DNA from: Pseudonocardia parietis
GTDB lineage: Bacteria; Actinomycetota; Actinomycetes; Mycobacteriales; Pseudonocardiaceae
Direction of reading: 5' to 3'
Length of the DNA stretch: 64,000 bases
NCBI RefSeq assembly: GCF_017876315.1
Contig: NZ_JAGINU010000001.1
Coordinates: 4,960,001 to 5,024,000 of the forward strand
Shown: in pieces, positions 16,834 through 24,798 of the stretch
How the letters are laid out: each line of letters opens with the position of its first letter
Position numbering within the stretch: position 1 is the stretch's first letter
Position numbers and translations under genes: made by a program
Notes under the pieces: generated by a model
The model's input: the letters and a program-made list of their open reading frames with translations, nothing else
Told to the model about the DNA's origin: nothing
Databases searched by the model: none

Positions 16834-18321
16834 TCAGAAGACGAGAGACAGCGGCAGGATCAGCAGGATCGCGACGACCGAGGCGACCGACACACCCACC
16901 GAACAGGTCTTGAGCGTCCCGCGCACGGACTGGCCGAGCAGCGACTGCAGCAGCCAGAACGTGTTGCTGGTGACGTGCACCGCGAACAGCGCGCCCGCCC
17001 CCGCGGCCAGCGCGATCAGCACCGGGGCCAGCCCGATCACCGGCGCGACCGGGGCCAGCACGCCGGCCGCGGTGATCGCGGAGATCGTCACCGAGCCGAT
17101 CGCGACGTGCAGCACGGCGGCGATCACCCACACCATCAGCAGCGGCGCGGCGGTGTTCGCGGAGAAGTACCGGCCGAGGATCTCGCCGAGACCGGCGTTC
17201 GCGATCGTGGTGGCGAGCGAGCCGCCGACACCGGTGAGGATCAGGATCTGACCGCTCTCCCGGAAGCCGTCACCGACCGCGCCCTCGACGACCTCACGGC
17301 CGAGCGACAGCCCGACGACGGCGGTCGTGCCCACCAGCCCGATGAGCAGCGCGATCACCGGCTCGCCGAGGAACACCAGCACGGGGTGGACGACACCGGC
17401 GGCGTCGAGCACGGCGCCTGCGGCGATGAGCAGCAGGCCGACCAGCAGCGGAGCGAAGAGCAGCGACAACGGCAGCTCGCGGCGCGGGCCCGCGCCGGAG
17501 GCATCGGCGACGACGGTGGCCGCCCCGGCCGGCTCCGGTACGCGGGCGGCACCGTCGGTCCCGTCTCCTGCGGCGTTCCCGGCAGGTGCCTCGCCGTCCG
17601 CCGCAGCCGTGCCGGCGCCGGACGACCGGTCGTCGTCCTGGCCGGCGGGCCCGGCGTCCATCCCGGCCCAGGTCGGCTCCTGCTCGTCCTTGGCCGGGTC
17701 CCACCAGCCGCGCCGGAACAGGAACGTCATGATCGCCGTCGCGATCAGCACGGTCGGGACGACCACGACCAGGCCGGCGATCAGCATCTGCCCCATCGGC
17801 ACGCCGAGCACGCCGGCCAGCGCGACCGCGCCGACCCCGGGGACCATGAAGACGATCCCGCACTCCAGCCCGATGGCGAGCGCGGTCGCCATCCGCGGCA
17901 GACCCCGGTCCCCGATCCGGGGCGCGATCCGCCGGGCCAGTGGCGCGGAGATGACCAGCAGGACGTCCACGAAGATCGACTGCAGCGCGGTCCCGACCGT
18001 GACGGCCGTGGCATAGGGCATCCCCCGCGGGCCGCACGCGTGCAGCAGCGTCGCCACCAGCCGTTCGATCGCACCGGCCCGGTGCAGCATCGCGCCGGTC
18101 AGCACTCCGAAGGCGATGAGCAGGCCGACGTCGGCCAGGATGTCGCCGAAGCCGCCGGTGACGGCGTCCACGGTGCCCTCGACGCCCAGGCCGGCGGTGA
18201 GCCCGAGGTAGACGGCGCCGAGTACCAGCGCGATCACCGGGTTCAGCTTGAACCTGACGATCAGCACGACGGTGGCGATCACCGCCACGGCCGTGTTCAC
18301 CAGGATCACGGTCTCCGACAC
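16834..18321 (-). CDS. GntP family permease
   Basis: A 495-residue membrane transporter with about 12 helices. The N-terminal RFKLNPVIALVLGAVYLG and the GGFGDILADVGLLIAFG loop match the gluconate:H+ symporter (GntP) family. It is longer than the usual ~440-450 because of a hydrophilic Asp/Ala/Gly-rich insertion at about residues 205-275. GTG start at 18321. It heads the cassette with the CoA-transferase and lyase, so a hydroxy acid consumed by those enzymes is a better substrate guess than gluconate. Confidence 0.85.
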   Translation of the reverse strand: MSETVILVNTAVAVIATVVLIVRFKLNPVIALVLGAVYLGLTAGLGVEGTVDAVTGGFGDILADVGLLIAFGVLTGAMLHRAGAIERLVATLLHACGPRGMPYATAVTVGTALQSIFVDVLLVISAPLARRIAPRIGDRGLPRMATALAIGLECGIVFMVPGVGAVALAGVLGVPMGQMLIAGLVVVVPTVLIATAIMTFLFRRGWWDPAKDEQEPTWAGMDAGPAGQDDDRSSGAGTAAADGEAPAGNAAGDGTDGAARVPEPAGAATVVADASGAGPRRELPLSLLFAPLLVGLLLIAAGAVLDAAGVVHPVLVFLGEPVIALLIGLVGTTAVVGLSLGREVVEGAVGDGFRESGQILILTGVGGSLATTIANAGLGEILGRYFSANTAAPLLMVWVIAAVLHVAIGSVTISAITAAGVLAPVAPVIGLAPVLIALAAGAGALFAVHVTSNTFWLLQSLLGQSVRGTLKTCSVGVSVASVVAILLILPLSLVF

Positions 18322-18351
18322 GTTGCGCCCCCACTCCGACTACGGTGTCGC

Positions 18352-18364
18352 TTCACATACTGAA
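18352..18364 (-). promoter_or_regulatory. operator candidate upstream of the GntP cassette
   Basis: TTCA-CATAC-TGAA is a perfect 4-base inverted repeat with a 5-base spacer, 31 bases before the GntP start, in an AT-rich patch (18350-18372). Its TTCA/TGAA arms resemble sites used by IclR-family regulators. No regulator gene adjoins this cassette. Confidence 0.4.
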
Positions 18365-18388
18365 CATATACCCACCATGCGAGCCGCT

Positions 18389-19174
18389 TCAGTGCCCCCC
18401 GCAACTGTCCGCGGCGAAGACGAGCAGCGACCCACCGTCGTCCGGCGTGACGGTGAGCCGCGCGGGCTCCCCACCACCCGGGACGGCGGCGACGACGAAC
18501 GCGGTCGCCCGCTTGCTCTCGGCCAGTGCGTGCGGGTCGCAGCGGGTGGCCGTCACCTCGACCGGCAGGACGGCGTCGGACGCCGCCGGTGCGAGCGTCA
18601 GCGGGAGCGTGTGCCCGGCGGCCGGGCGCAGGCCGAAGATCGTCGTCCCACCGAGCTCGGTGACCGTCACCGGCTCGTCGCCCGCCCGGCGGTGCAGGCG
18701 GAGCGTGCCGAGCAGCCGTTCCCCGGTGCGTGTCCAGACCGGGTCGAACGTGACGGCGGCGCGGTCCCGTACCGCCCGCTCCGCACACTCGGCGCGTTGC
18801 AGCGCGCCGACTGCGCCGTACTCGTCGGCCAGCACGACCACGGACTCCACACCGCCCGCGGTGACCAGCGCCGTGCTCCCCGCCGGTTCGGCGGAGCAGT
18901 CCGGGGCGCCGAGCGGCACCCGGACGTCGGAGGTCGTGCCCGCGCCGAGGACGACCCCGGGTGTGACCGGCGGCGACGGGGCGAACCCGGCCGGGCGCAG
19001 CTCCAGCCGGTCGACCGTCACCGGCGCCCCGGCACGCAACCGCACGGTCAGCACCCGGGCGGCGACATCGGAGCGGTACTGCACGACCGTCCCGGAGAGC
19101 CCGGCACCGGCCGGCTCGCCCGCGCAGCCCGCCACCGCGGCGAGCAGCACGAGCAGGACCGGTGCGAGCCGCAT
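18389..19174 (-). CDS. putative lipoprotein, unknown function
   Basis: A 261-residue secreted protein with a short lipoprotein signal peptide: basic start, hydrophobic APVLLVLLAAV and lipobox VAGC with Cys 17. The mature protein is rich in beta-type sequence and has Cys residues at the start, middle (PDCSAEP, RAECAER) and end (TRCDPH, DSCGGH), which could form disulphides. No recognised domain. It lies upstream of, and same strand as, the GntP cassette, but an AT-rich promoter-like patch separates them. Confidence 0.65.
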   Translation of the reverse strand: MRLAPVLLVLLAAVAGCAGEPAGAGLSGTVVQYRSDVAARVLTVRLRAGAPVTVDRLELRPAGFAPSPPVTPGVVLGAGTTSDVRVPLGAPDCSAEPAGSTALVTAGGVESVVVLADEYGAVGALQRAECAERAVRDRAAVTFDPVWTRTGERLLGTLRLHRRAGDEPVTVTELGGTTIFGLRPAAGHTLPLTLAPAASDAVLPVEVTATRCDPHALAESKRATAFVVAAVPGGGEPARLTVTPDDGGSLLVFAADSCGGH

Positions 19175-19191
19175 CGATCCAGCCTATGCGG

Positions 19192-19812
19192 TCAGCCCGC
19201 GGCGAGAGCCCCGCCGAAGCCGAGCAGGGCGACCCCGGCCACGACGTCCCCGGTCCGGCGCACCCGGCGCCGGGAGAACCACGCGCGCGCCCGGTGCACC
19301 GCCAGGACCAGGCCGGTCTGGTAGATCCCGCCCAGCACGGCGACGGTGACGGCGAGGAGCAGGGCGTCCACGGTCGTCGTCACGCCGGGCACCAGGAACT
19401 GCGGCAGCACCGACAGGTACATGATCAGAACCTTGGGGTTGGTGACGTTCGACCCGAACCCGAGCAGCATCGCGCGGTGGGCGCGAACGCGGGCCCCGCC
19501 GGTGGTGAGGTCCGGGTAGTCGCCCCGGCGCGCGGCCCGCAGTGCCTGCACCCCAAGCACGCACAGGTAGACCACGCCCGCCCAGCGGATGACGGTGAAC
19601 GCCGTGTGCGACTGCGCGATCAGGACGCCGAGCCCGAACGCCGCCGCCGAGCCCTGCACCACGTTCCCGGCGAACACGCCGGCCGCGGTGAGCAGCCCGG
19701 ACCGGCGGCCGCCGGCCAGCGAGGACCGCAGCAGCACGAAGGTGTCGGGGCCGGGCATCAGCACCAGCCCGACGACGATCAGCAGGTACGCACCGTATGC
19801 CGCCCAGGTCAC
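19192..19812 (-). CDS. LysE/RhtB family amino-acid exporter
   Basis: A 206-residue membrane protein with five to six helices. The N-terminal LMPGPDTFVLLRSSLAGGRRSG holds the family P-G-P-[DN] signature, and the conserved GSNVTNPKVLIMYLSVLPQF segment sits in the middle. Members export amino acids or related small metabolites. GTG start at 19812. It lies 17 bases upstream of the lipoprotein gene on the same strand. Confidence 0.85.
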   Translation of the reverse strand: MTWAAYGAYLLIVVGLVLMPGPDTFVLLRSSLAGGRRSGLLTAAGVFAGNVVQGSAAAFGLGVLIAQSHTAFTVIRWAGVVYLCVLGVQALRAARRGDYPDLTTGGARVRAHRAMLLGFGSNVTNPKVLIMYLSVLPQFLVPGVTTTVDALLLAVTVAVLGGIYQTGLVLAVHRARAWFSRRRVRRTGDVVAGVALLGFGGALAAG

Positions 19813-19850
19813 GTGAGGCGATGGTAGACGCCGCCGTACCGTGGTCGTCC

Positions 19851-20834
19851 GTGAGTTCCCGCACCGGTCGTGGCCGCGCGGCCCGCCGCCGGGCCGCGGG
19901 CCGAGAGACGTCGCCGCTGCCCAGTCGTGACGGCCTCGACCCGGCCCGGCTGCGCACCCCGCCGGACGGGGCGTGGACCACGATGCGCGAGCACCTCGCC
20001 GACCGGTTGCCGCGGGTCGACCCCGCCCGGATCGACGCGATGCTCGCCGCCGGGGAGATCGTCACCACGGCCGGGCCGCTCGGTCCCGCGTCCCCGTTCA
20101 CCCCGTCGACGACGTTGTGGCTGCACCGCGAGGAGCCCGACGAGGTGACGGTGCCGTTCCCGGTCGAGGTGCTGCACTCCGACGACGACGTGCTGGTCGT
20201 CGACAAGCCGCACTTCCTCGCCACCATCCCGCGCGGCAGCCACGTCCGGCAGACCGTGCTCGTCCGGCTCCGGCACGAGCTCGGGCTGCCCGGTCTGAGC
20301 CCGGCGCACCGGCTCGACCGGCCCACCGCGGGGGTGCTGCTGCTGGTGAAGCGCCCCGACCTGCGCGGCGCCTACCAGACGCTGTTCGCCGACGGCCTGG
20401 TCCGGAAGACCTACGAGGCCCTCGCGCCGTACGACCCGTCGCTGGACCTGCCGCGCACGGTGGTCTCGCGGATCATGAAGCGGCCGGGCGTCTTCGCGGC
20501 CCGGACCGAACCGGGGCCGCCGAACGCAGAGACGCGGATCGAGCTCGACACGCACCGGGACGGGCTGGCCCGCTACCGGCTGCATCCGCGCACCGGGCGC
20601 ACCCACCAGCTCCGGGTGCACCTGAACGAGCTGGGCGTGCCGATCCTCGGTGACGACGTCTATCCCGAGCTGTGCCGGCGCCCGGACGGTGACTTCACCC
20701 GGCCGCTGCAACTGCTGTCGCGGTCGCTGGAGTTCGACGACCCGGTCTCCGGCGTGCGGCGCCGGTTCGACAGCCGCCGCACCCTGCAGGCCTGGGACAA
20801 CCCGGCGGGCTGGGCGGGCGGCCCACCGGCCTGA
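19851..20834 (+). CDS. RluA-family pseudouridine synthase
   Basis: A 327-residue tRNA/rRNA pseudouridine synthase. It has DVLVVDKPHFLATIPRG, the catalytic motif HRLDRPTAG with its Asp, the KTYEAL strand and RTGRTHQLRVHL near the C-terminus, all RluA-type. An N-terminal Arg-rich stretch precedes the domain. The start is uncertain: GTG at 19851 avoids overlap with the divergent LysE gene, while an ATG at 19821 is in frame. RNA target not predictable. Confidence 0.85.
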   Translation: MSSRTGRGRAARRRAAGRETSPLPSRDGLDPARLRTPPDGAWTTMREHLADRLPRVDPARIDAMLAAGEIVTTAGPLGPASPFTPSTTLWLHREEPDEVTVPFPVEVLHSDDDVLVVDKPHFLATIPRGSHVRQTVLVRLRHELGLPGLSPAHRLDRPTAGVLLLVKRPDLRGAYQTLFADGLVRKTYEALAPYDPSLDLPRTVVSRIMKRPGVFAARTEPGPPNAETRIELDTHRDGLARYRLHPRTGRTHQLRVHLNELGVPILGDDVYPELCRRPDGDFTRPLQLLSRSLEFDDPVSGVRRRFDSRRTLQAWDNPAGWAGGPPA

Positions 20835-20844
20835 ACACCCCGGG

Positions 20845-22878
20845 TCAGCCGGCGTTGCGGCCGCTCTCACCGTTGAGGTGGTGGCCGTTGGCGGCGTGTC
20901 CGTTGCTGCCCTGGCCGTGGGCGGCGGCGCCGTGGACCGACTCCACCTGCTCCTCGGCGGCGCGGTGCCGCCCCTCCCGCAGACCTCGCTGGTAGCTGGC
21001 CAGGCGACTACGGACACGGTCGGGCTGCCGCTCCCGGGACCCGCTCTGCTGGGTGCCGTTCGGGGTGTCCCGCCAGGACGGCGGCACCATCGCCTGGCCG
21101 GGCAGCCGCTGCGGCAGACCCTGGGCGGTGGTCGGCAGGTCGACGACCCGGTCGGCGCGGATCCGGGCCGCCTCGAACTCGGCGTCGCCGGGCGTGCGCC
21201 AGTCGTCCGCGCGCGGCTCGCCGGTGCCGGCCACCGGCAGCGCCGTGGTCTCCGGTGCCGCGGGTTCCCGGAACCAGGCCGACGCGACGGCGGCGAAGAT
21301 CGGGGTGTCGTCGACGTCGTCCACCGGGACCGGGACCTCCGAGTCGAAGGGGCCGAACAGCGCGACCGGCGGGGTGCCGGCACGGCCGGAGACGGGCAGT
21401 GCCTCGGTGACCGGCGGCGCGTCGTCCTGCGTGGGGCCGCCTGCGGGGTGGGGCACACCGTTCGGCGGACGCTCCTGACCCGGCTGCGCCGCCGGGCCCT
21501 GCTGCCCCGGCTGGCCCTGCGGTCCCTGGTGTCCCGGCTGGCCCTGCTGTCCGGGCTGGCCCTGCTGTCCCGGCCCGAAGGCCCCGGGTCCGTGCGGACC
21601 GGAGCCCTGCGAACCGGGGCTGTGCGGACCAGAATCATGCGGACCGGAAGCATGCTGACCGGCACCGTTCGGACCAGGACCGTTCGGACCAGGACCGTGC
21701 TGACCGGAACCGTGCTGACCAACACCGTTCGGACCAGGACCGTTCGGGCTCACACCGAACGGGCCTGCCGCACCGGTCTGCTCGGGGGCCGGGCGGACGG
21801 GCCACTGGGGCTCGGAGCCGTTGCGGCCCTCCGACATCCCGAACGGCATCGCGCCGGCGATGCCCGGCGGGCGGCTCCGCGCCGCACGCCGCGGAAGCGC
21901 GTTGGGAGCCTCTTCGGGAGTCGGCGCGGCGGCGGGGTCCCCGCCCGGGACCGGCGGCGGCCCGCTCGGCGCGACGTCCGGCGCCGGGGCAGCTCGCGGC
22001 CCGTCGTTCTGCGGGGGCGGCCACGGCGCATCGCCGTCCGCCCCGGCCGGGGAGAACGGGCGTTGCAGCGCCGCGGTCGGCCCGGCGTCATCGGTGTGCT
22101 GCGCGGGCTCGGCGGCCGGTGCGGGTTGCTGCCCGCCCCCGGTCACCGCCGGCGGCAGGTGCAGCACGGCCACCGGCGCGAGGCCGGAGTTCCCGGCCGG
22201 GCCCCGGACCCCGAGCCGGGCCCCGATCGCCCGGGCGAGCCGGGCGGCGACGTGCAGGCCGATCTCCTGCGGCGCCACCGGCCCGGCAGGCGTGGCGGTG
22301 TTCAGTGCGCGGTCCAGCTCCTCGACCGGGGTCCGGTAACGCGGCGCCGACGCGCACTGCAGCTCGACGACGACCCCGCCGTCCGGACCCCAGCGGGTCT
22401 GCAGCTCGAGCCGCTCCCCGGGGGGCGTCGCCCCGGCGGCGTGGGCGAGCAGCTCGGCCAGTATCTGCCCGAGGACCGGTTCGGCGGCGGCATCCACCGA
22501 GACGCTGGGGGTGGGCGGCACGACCGTGCGGGAGGCGGCCTCACTCGCCGCGACGACCGTGTTCAACGCCTGCCCGAGCGGGGTCGGCGGGGTGCTGATC
22601 CGGGGCCCGCGCGGGGCGCCGGCGAGAACGAGGATGTGGTCGCCGTCGCGGGCACCGCGCCGCGCGGCGCCGGCGAGCTCGGCGAGGTCGGCGAGTGCGC
22701 CGGGACGCAGCTCGCCACTGCGCAGTCGTTCGGTGAGGAGCTGCTGGCGCTCGGACCGTGCACGCAGCCGGTGCGCGATGGCAGCGAGCACGGCATCGCC
22801 ACCGGCGCCCTCGCCCGGCCCGCGCGGTGCATCCTCTCGCGGACCGGACGGGCTGTACGGCGGGTCGTCACGCGCCAC
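20845..22878 (-). CDS. degenerate CvnA-like histidine kinase (pseudo-kinase) with repeat-rich tail
   Basis: A 677-residue cytoplasmic protein. Residues about 15-245 align by eye with the dimerisation and ATPase region of actinomycete nitrate/nitrite-sensor type kinases (conservon CvnA): HRLRARSERQQLLTERLRSG, GDHILVLAGAPRG, LAELLAHAAGAT, DGGVVVELQ, GLHVAARLARAIGARL and VLHLPP. The phospho-acceptor LDHLATR is replaced by LAELAGAAR. The N-box Asn (ENA) is AHA. The G1 DxGxG is absent. No sensor or membrane helix precedes it. A Pro/Gly/Asn/His/Gln-rich tail with GPNG and GQHG repeats follows, ending in the RSRLASYQRGLREGRHRA segment seen in intact kinases. The GTG at 22878 has GGAGGA upstream; a GTG at 22968 is possible. 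No CvnB-D partners adjoin. Confidence 0.75.
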   Translation of the reverse strand: MARDDPPYSPSGPREDAPRGPGEGAGGDAVLAAIAHRLRARSERQQLLTERLRSGELRPGALADLAELAGAARRGARDGDHILVLAGAPRGPRISTPPTPLGQALNTVVAASEAASRTVVPPTPSVSVDAAAEPVLGQILAELLAHAAGATPPGERLELQTRWGPDGGVVVELQCASAPRYRTPVEELDRALNTATPAGPVAPQEIGLHVAARLARAIGARLGVRGPAGNSGLAPVAVLHLPPAVTGGGQQPAPAAEPAQHTDDAGPTAALQRPFSPAGADGDAPWPPPQNDGPRAAPAPDVAPSGPPPVPGGDPAAAPTPEEAPNALPRRAARSRPPGIAGAMPFGMSEGRNGSEPQWPVRPAPEQTGAAGPFGVSPNGPGPNGVGQHGSGQHGPGPNGPGPNGAGQHASGPHDSGPHSPGSQGSGPHGPGAFGPGQQGQPGQQGQPGHQGPQGQPGQQGPAAQPGQERPPNGVPHPAGGPTQDDAPPVTEALPVSGRAGTPPVALFGPFDSEVPVPVDDVDDTPIFAAVASAWFREPAAPETTALPVAGTGEPRADDWRTPGDAEFEAARIRADRVVDLPTTAQGLPQRLPGQAMVPPSWRDTPNGTQQSGSRERQPDRVRSRLASYQRGLREGRHRAAEEQVESVHGAAAHGQGSNGHAANGHHLNGESGRNAG
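21480..21765 (-). repeat. imperfect tandem repeats (GPNG/GQHG, GQQGQP) in the pseudo-kinase tail
   Basis: Short degenerate units such as ACCGTTCGGACCAGG and ACCGTGCTGACC alternate at 21660-21760, and CTGCTGTCCCGGCTGGCC-type units at 21500-21580. On the minus strand they encode PNGPG, GQHG and GQPGQQG blocks. They resemble the repeat DNA at 47700-47905 in another gene. Confidence 0.7.
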
Positions 22879-23163
22879 GCGATCGTCCTCCGAACGGCTG
22901 GTACGGCACCCGGGCCGGGCGCCGCTCGCCCGGCCCGTACGGGGACGGGGGCCGGGCAGGTCGCTCACGGAGCCTACGCGGCAGGTGGCCTTTCACCCGC
23001 CGTCGTGCGGTGGGCGGTGGACCACATGGGGGCGGGCGGCCCCGGTGCCGCAGGTGCGGCGCCCGCCGGTCCGGCGGGGCACGACCGGCGGACGTCTCCC
23101 AGCGACGGGTCGCAGCTCACGCGGGGTCCCGGCCGGCCCGCCCCGGGGCCGGGACCTCGGTGT
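22879..23163. other. intergenic, promoter region of the pseudo-kinase
   Basis: 285 bases with no gene visible apart from a possible upstream extension of the pseudo-kinase frame to 22968. The far end carries the hairpin at 23125-23156, which terminates the gene at 23164. No clear promoter boxes seen. Confidence 0.4.
23125..23156 (-). terminator. hairpin terminator after the Sua5/YrdC gene
   Basis: GGTCCCGGCC (23125-23134) pairs perfectly with GGCCGGGACC (23147-23156) around a 12-base loop, directly downstream of the stop at 23164. Confidence 0.6.
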
Positions 23164-23784
23164 TCACTCGAACCGGGACGGGTCGCCCCCGCCGTGGCGG
23201 ATGATCTCGGGCTCGTCGCCGGAGAGGTCCACCACGGTCGTCGGCTCCGTCCCGCAATCCCCGGAGTCGATCACGGCGTCGACCTGGTTCTCGAGCTCCT
23301 CCTTGATCTCCCAGCCCTGCGTCATCGGTTCGTCGGCGCCGGGAAGCAGCAGGGTGGACGACAGCAGCGGCTCGCCCAGCCGCTCCAGCAGCGCCTGGGT
23401 GGTGGCGTGGTCGGGGATGCGCACACCGACGGTCTTCTTCTTTGGGTGCAGCAGCTGGCGTGGCACCTCCTTGGTGGCCGGGAGGATGAACGTGTAGCTG
23501 CCCGGGGTCGAGGCCTTGACGGCGCGGAACACCGCGTTGGAGATGTGCACGAACCGGCCCAGCTGGGCGAACTCGGCGCAGACCAGGGTGAAGTGGTGCT
23601 TGTCGTCGAGCTTGCGGATCTGGCGGATCCGTTCCAGCCCCTCCCGGTTGCCCAGCGAGCAGCCGAGGGCGAAGCACGAGTCGGTGGGGTACGCGATCAG
23701 GCCACCGTCGCGGACCAGGTCGACGACCTGGCCGATGCTGCGGGGCTGGGGGTTCTGCGGGTGCACGTCGTAGTACCTCGCCAT
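23164..23784 (-). CDS. Sua5/YciO/YrdC family protein (threonylcarbamoyladenylate synthase-like)
   Basis: A 206-residue YrdC-domain protein. It carries GGLIAYPTDSCFALGCSLGN, equivalent to the ATP/bicarbonate pocket motif of the family, then KHHFTLVC, TPGSYTFILPAT (the SPGT/YTF region) and VGVRIPDH. Members make threonylcarbamoyl-AMP for tRNA t6A. The N-terminal MARYYDVHPQNPQPR and the HPKKKTVGVRIPDH stretch look more like the YciO branch, whose activity is less certain, so a housekeeping TsaC may exist elsewhere. Start at the ATG at 23784. Confidence 0.82.
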   Translation of the reverse strand: MARYYDVHPQNPQPRSIGQVVDLVRDGGLIAYPTDSCFALGCSLGNREGLERIRQIRKLDDKHHFTLVCAEFAQLGRFVHISNAVFRAVKASTPGSYTFILPATKEVPRQLLHPKKKTVGVRIPDHATTQALLERLGEPLLSSTLLLPGADEPMTQGWEIKEELENQVDAVIDSGDCGTEPTTVVDLSGDEPEIIRHGGGDPSRFE

Positions 23785-23914
23785 TCCCGCAGCCTGCCAC
23801 GACGACCTCCGCTTGTCGCCCGCACGACACGTGCGGCAAGGTGCACCTGTCCGCGCGACGATCACGGCACGGAGCCGGGTCCCCCCGGGCCGCACGCACT
23901 CGACGAGGAGAGCG

Positions 23915-24733
23915 ATGTCCGACACCGACAAGATCAAGGTCACGATCCTCCCGACCGGCACCATGCATGCCGATCTGACCTGGCTGCTCATCGATCCGTC
24001 CCGGATGGCGACCCGGCAGCAGCCGGACAAGACGCGGGACTGGGTCGAGGTGCCCACCCACGTCGTCTACATCGAACACCCGAACGGGCAGAAGCTGATG
24101 TGGGACGCCGGCATCCCCCGGGACTGGGAGACGCGCTGGGCGCCGTCCGGGCTCGGCCAGTTCTTCCCGGTCGATGCCGCCACCGAGGACGACTGGCTCG
24201 ACTCCCGGCTCAAGCAGCTGAACCTGGAGCCGAACGACATCGACTACCTCGTGCTCTCCCACCTGCACCTGGACCACGCGGCGAACGCGAAGTTCTGGGA
24301 GAAGGCCGACACGAAGATCATCGTGGACGAGGCGGAGAAGGAGGGCGCGTTCTCCTTCGACGGCCACAACAAGGGCGCCCACATCAAGTCCGACTACGAC
24401 ACCCTGGCGCTCGACACGATCGCCGAGGACACCGAGCTGCTCCCGGGCGTGACGCTGCTGCGCACCCCGGGTCACACCTGGGGGACGATGAGCCTGCAGG
24501 TCGATCTGGCCGACTCCGGCACGATGATCTTCGCCTCGGACTCGCTGTACCTGAAGGAGTCCTACGGCCCGCCACCGATCGCGGCCGGGATCGTCTACGA
24601 CACCGTCGCCTGGTTCAACTCGGTCGACAAGATCCGCGGCATCCAGGAGCGGACCGACGCGACCGTCGTCTTCGGACACGACGCGAACCAGATCAAGGAG
24701 CTCCGCACGGGGCCGGGCAACTACTACACCTGA
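23915..24733 (+). CDS. metallo-beta-lactamase fold hydrolase, N-acyl homoserine lactonase-like
   Basis: A 272-residue MBL-fold enzyme. The metal motif is SHLHLDHA (HxHxDH) near residue 112, preceded by LMWDAGIPRDWE and followed by RTPGHTWGTMSLQ (third His), an SDSLY Asp bridging ligand and a late VVFGHDANQ His, the set expected for a dinuclear zinc AttM/AiiA-type lactonase. It would open acyl-homoserine lactones or another lactone. There is no signal peptide. GAGGAG precedes the ATG at 23915. Diverges from the YrdC gene and is followed by a strong hairpin. Confidence 0.82.
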   Translation: MSDTDKIKVTILPTGTMHADLTWLLIDPSRMATRQQPDKTRDWVEVPTHVVYIEHPNGQKLMWDAGIPRDWETRWAPSGLGQFFPVDAATEDDWLDSRLKQLNLEPNDIDYLVLSHLHLDHAANAKFWEKADTKIIVDEAEKEGAFSFDGHNKGAHIKSDYDTLALDTIAEDTELLPGVTLLRTPGHTWGTMSLQVDLADSGTMIFASDSLYLKESYGPPPIAAGIVYDTVAWFNSVDKIRGIQERTDATVVFGHDANQIKELRTGPGNYYT

Positions 24734-24741
24734 TCCGGCGT

Positions 24742-24775
24742 CCGGCCCGGTCGCGGACACCCGCGGCCGGGCCGG
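24742..24775 (+). terminator. hairpin terminator after the lactonase gene
   Basis: CCGGCCCGG (24742-24750) pairs with CCGGGCCGG (24767-24775), and an inner CGCGG/CCGCG stem continues the helix across one T.G wobble around an ACAC loop. About 15 pairs in all. It separates the lactonase from the FmdB gene. Confidence 0.65.
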
Positions 24776-24798
24776 TGCCCGCTCCCGGAAGGAGACCC

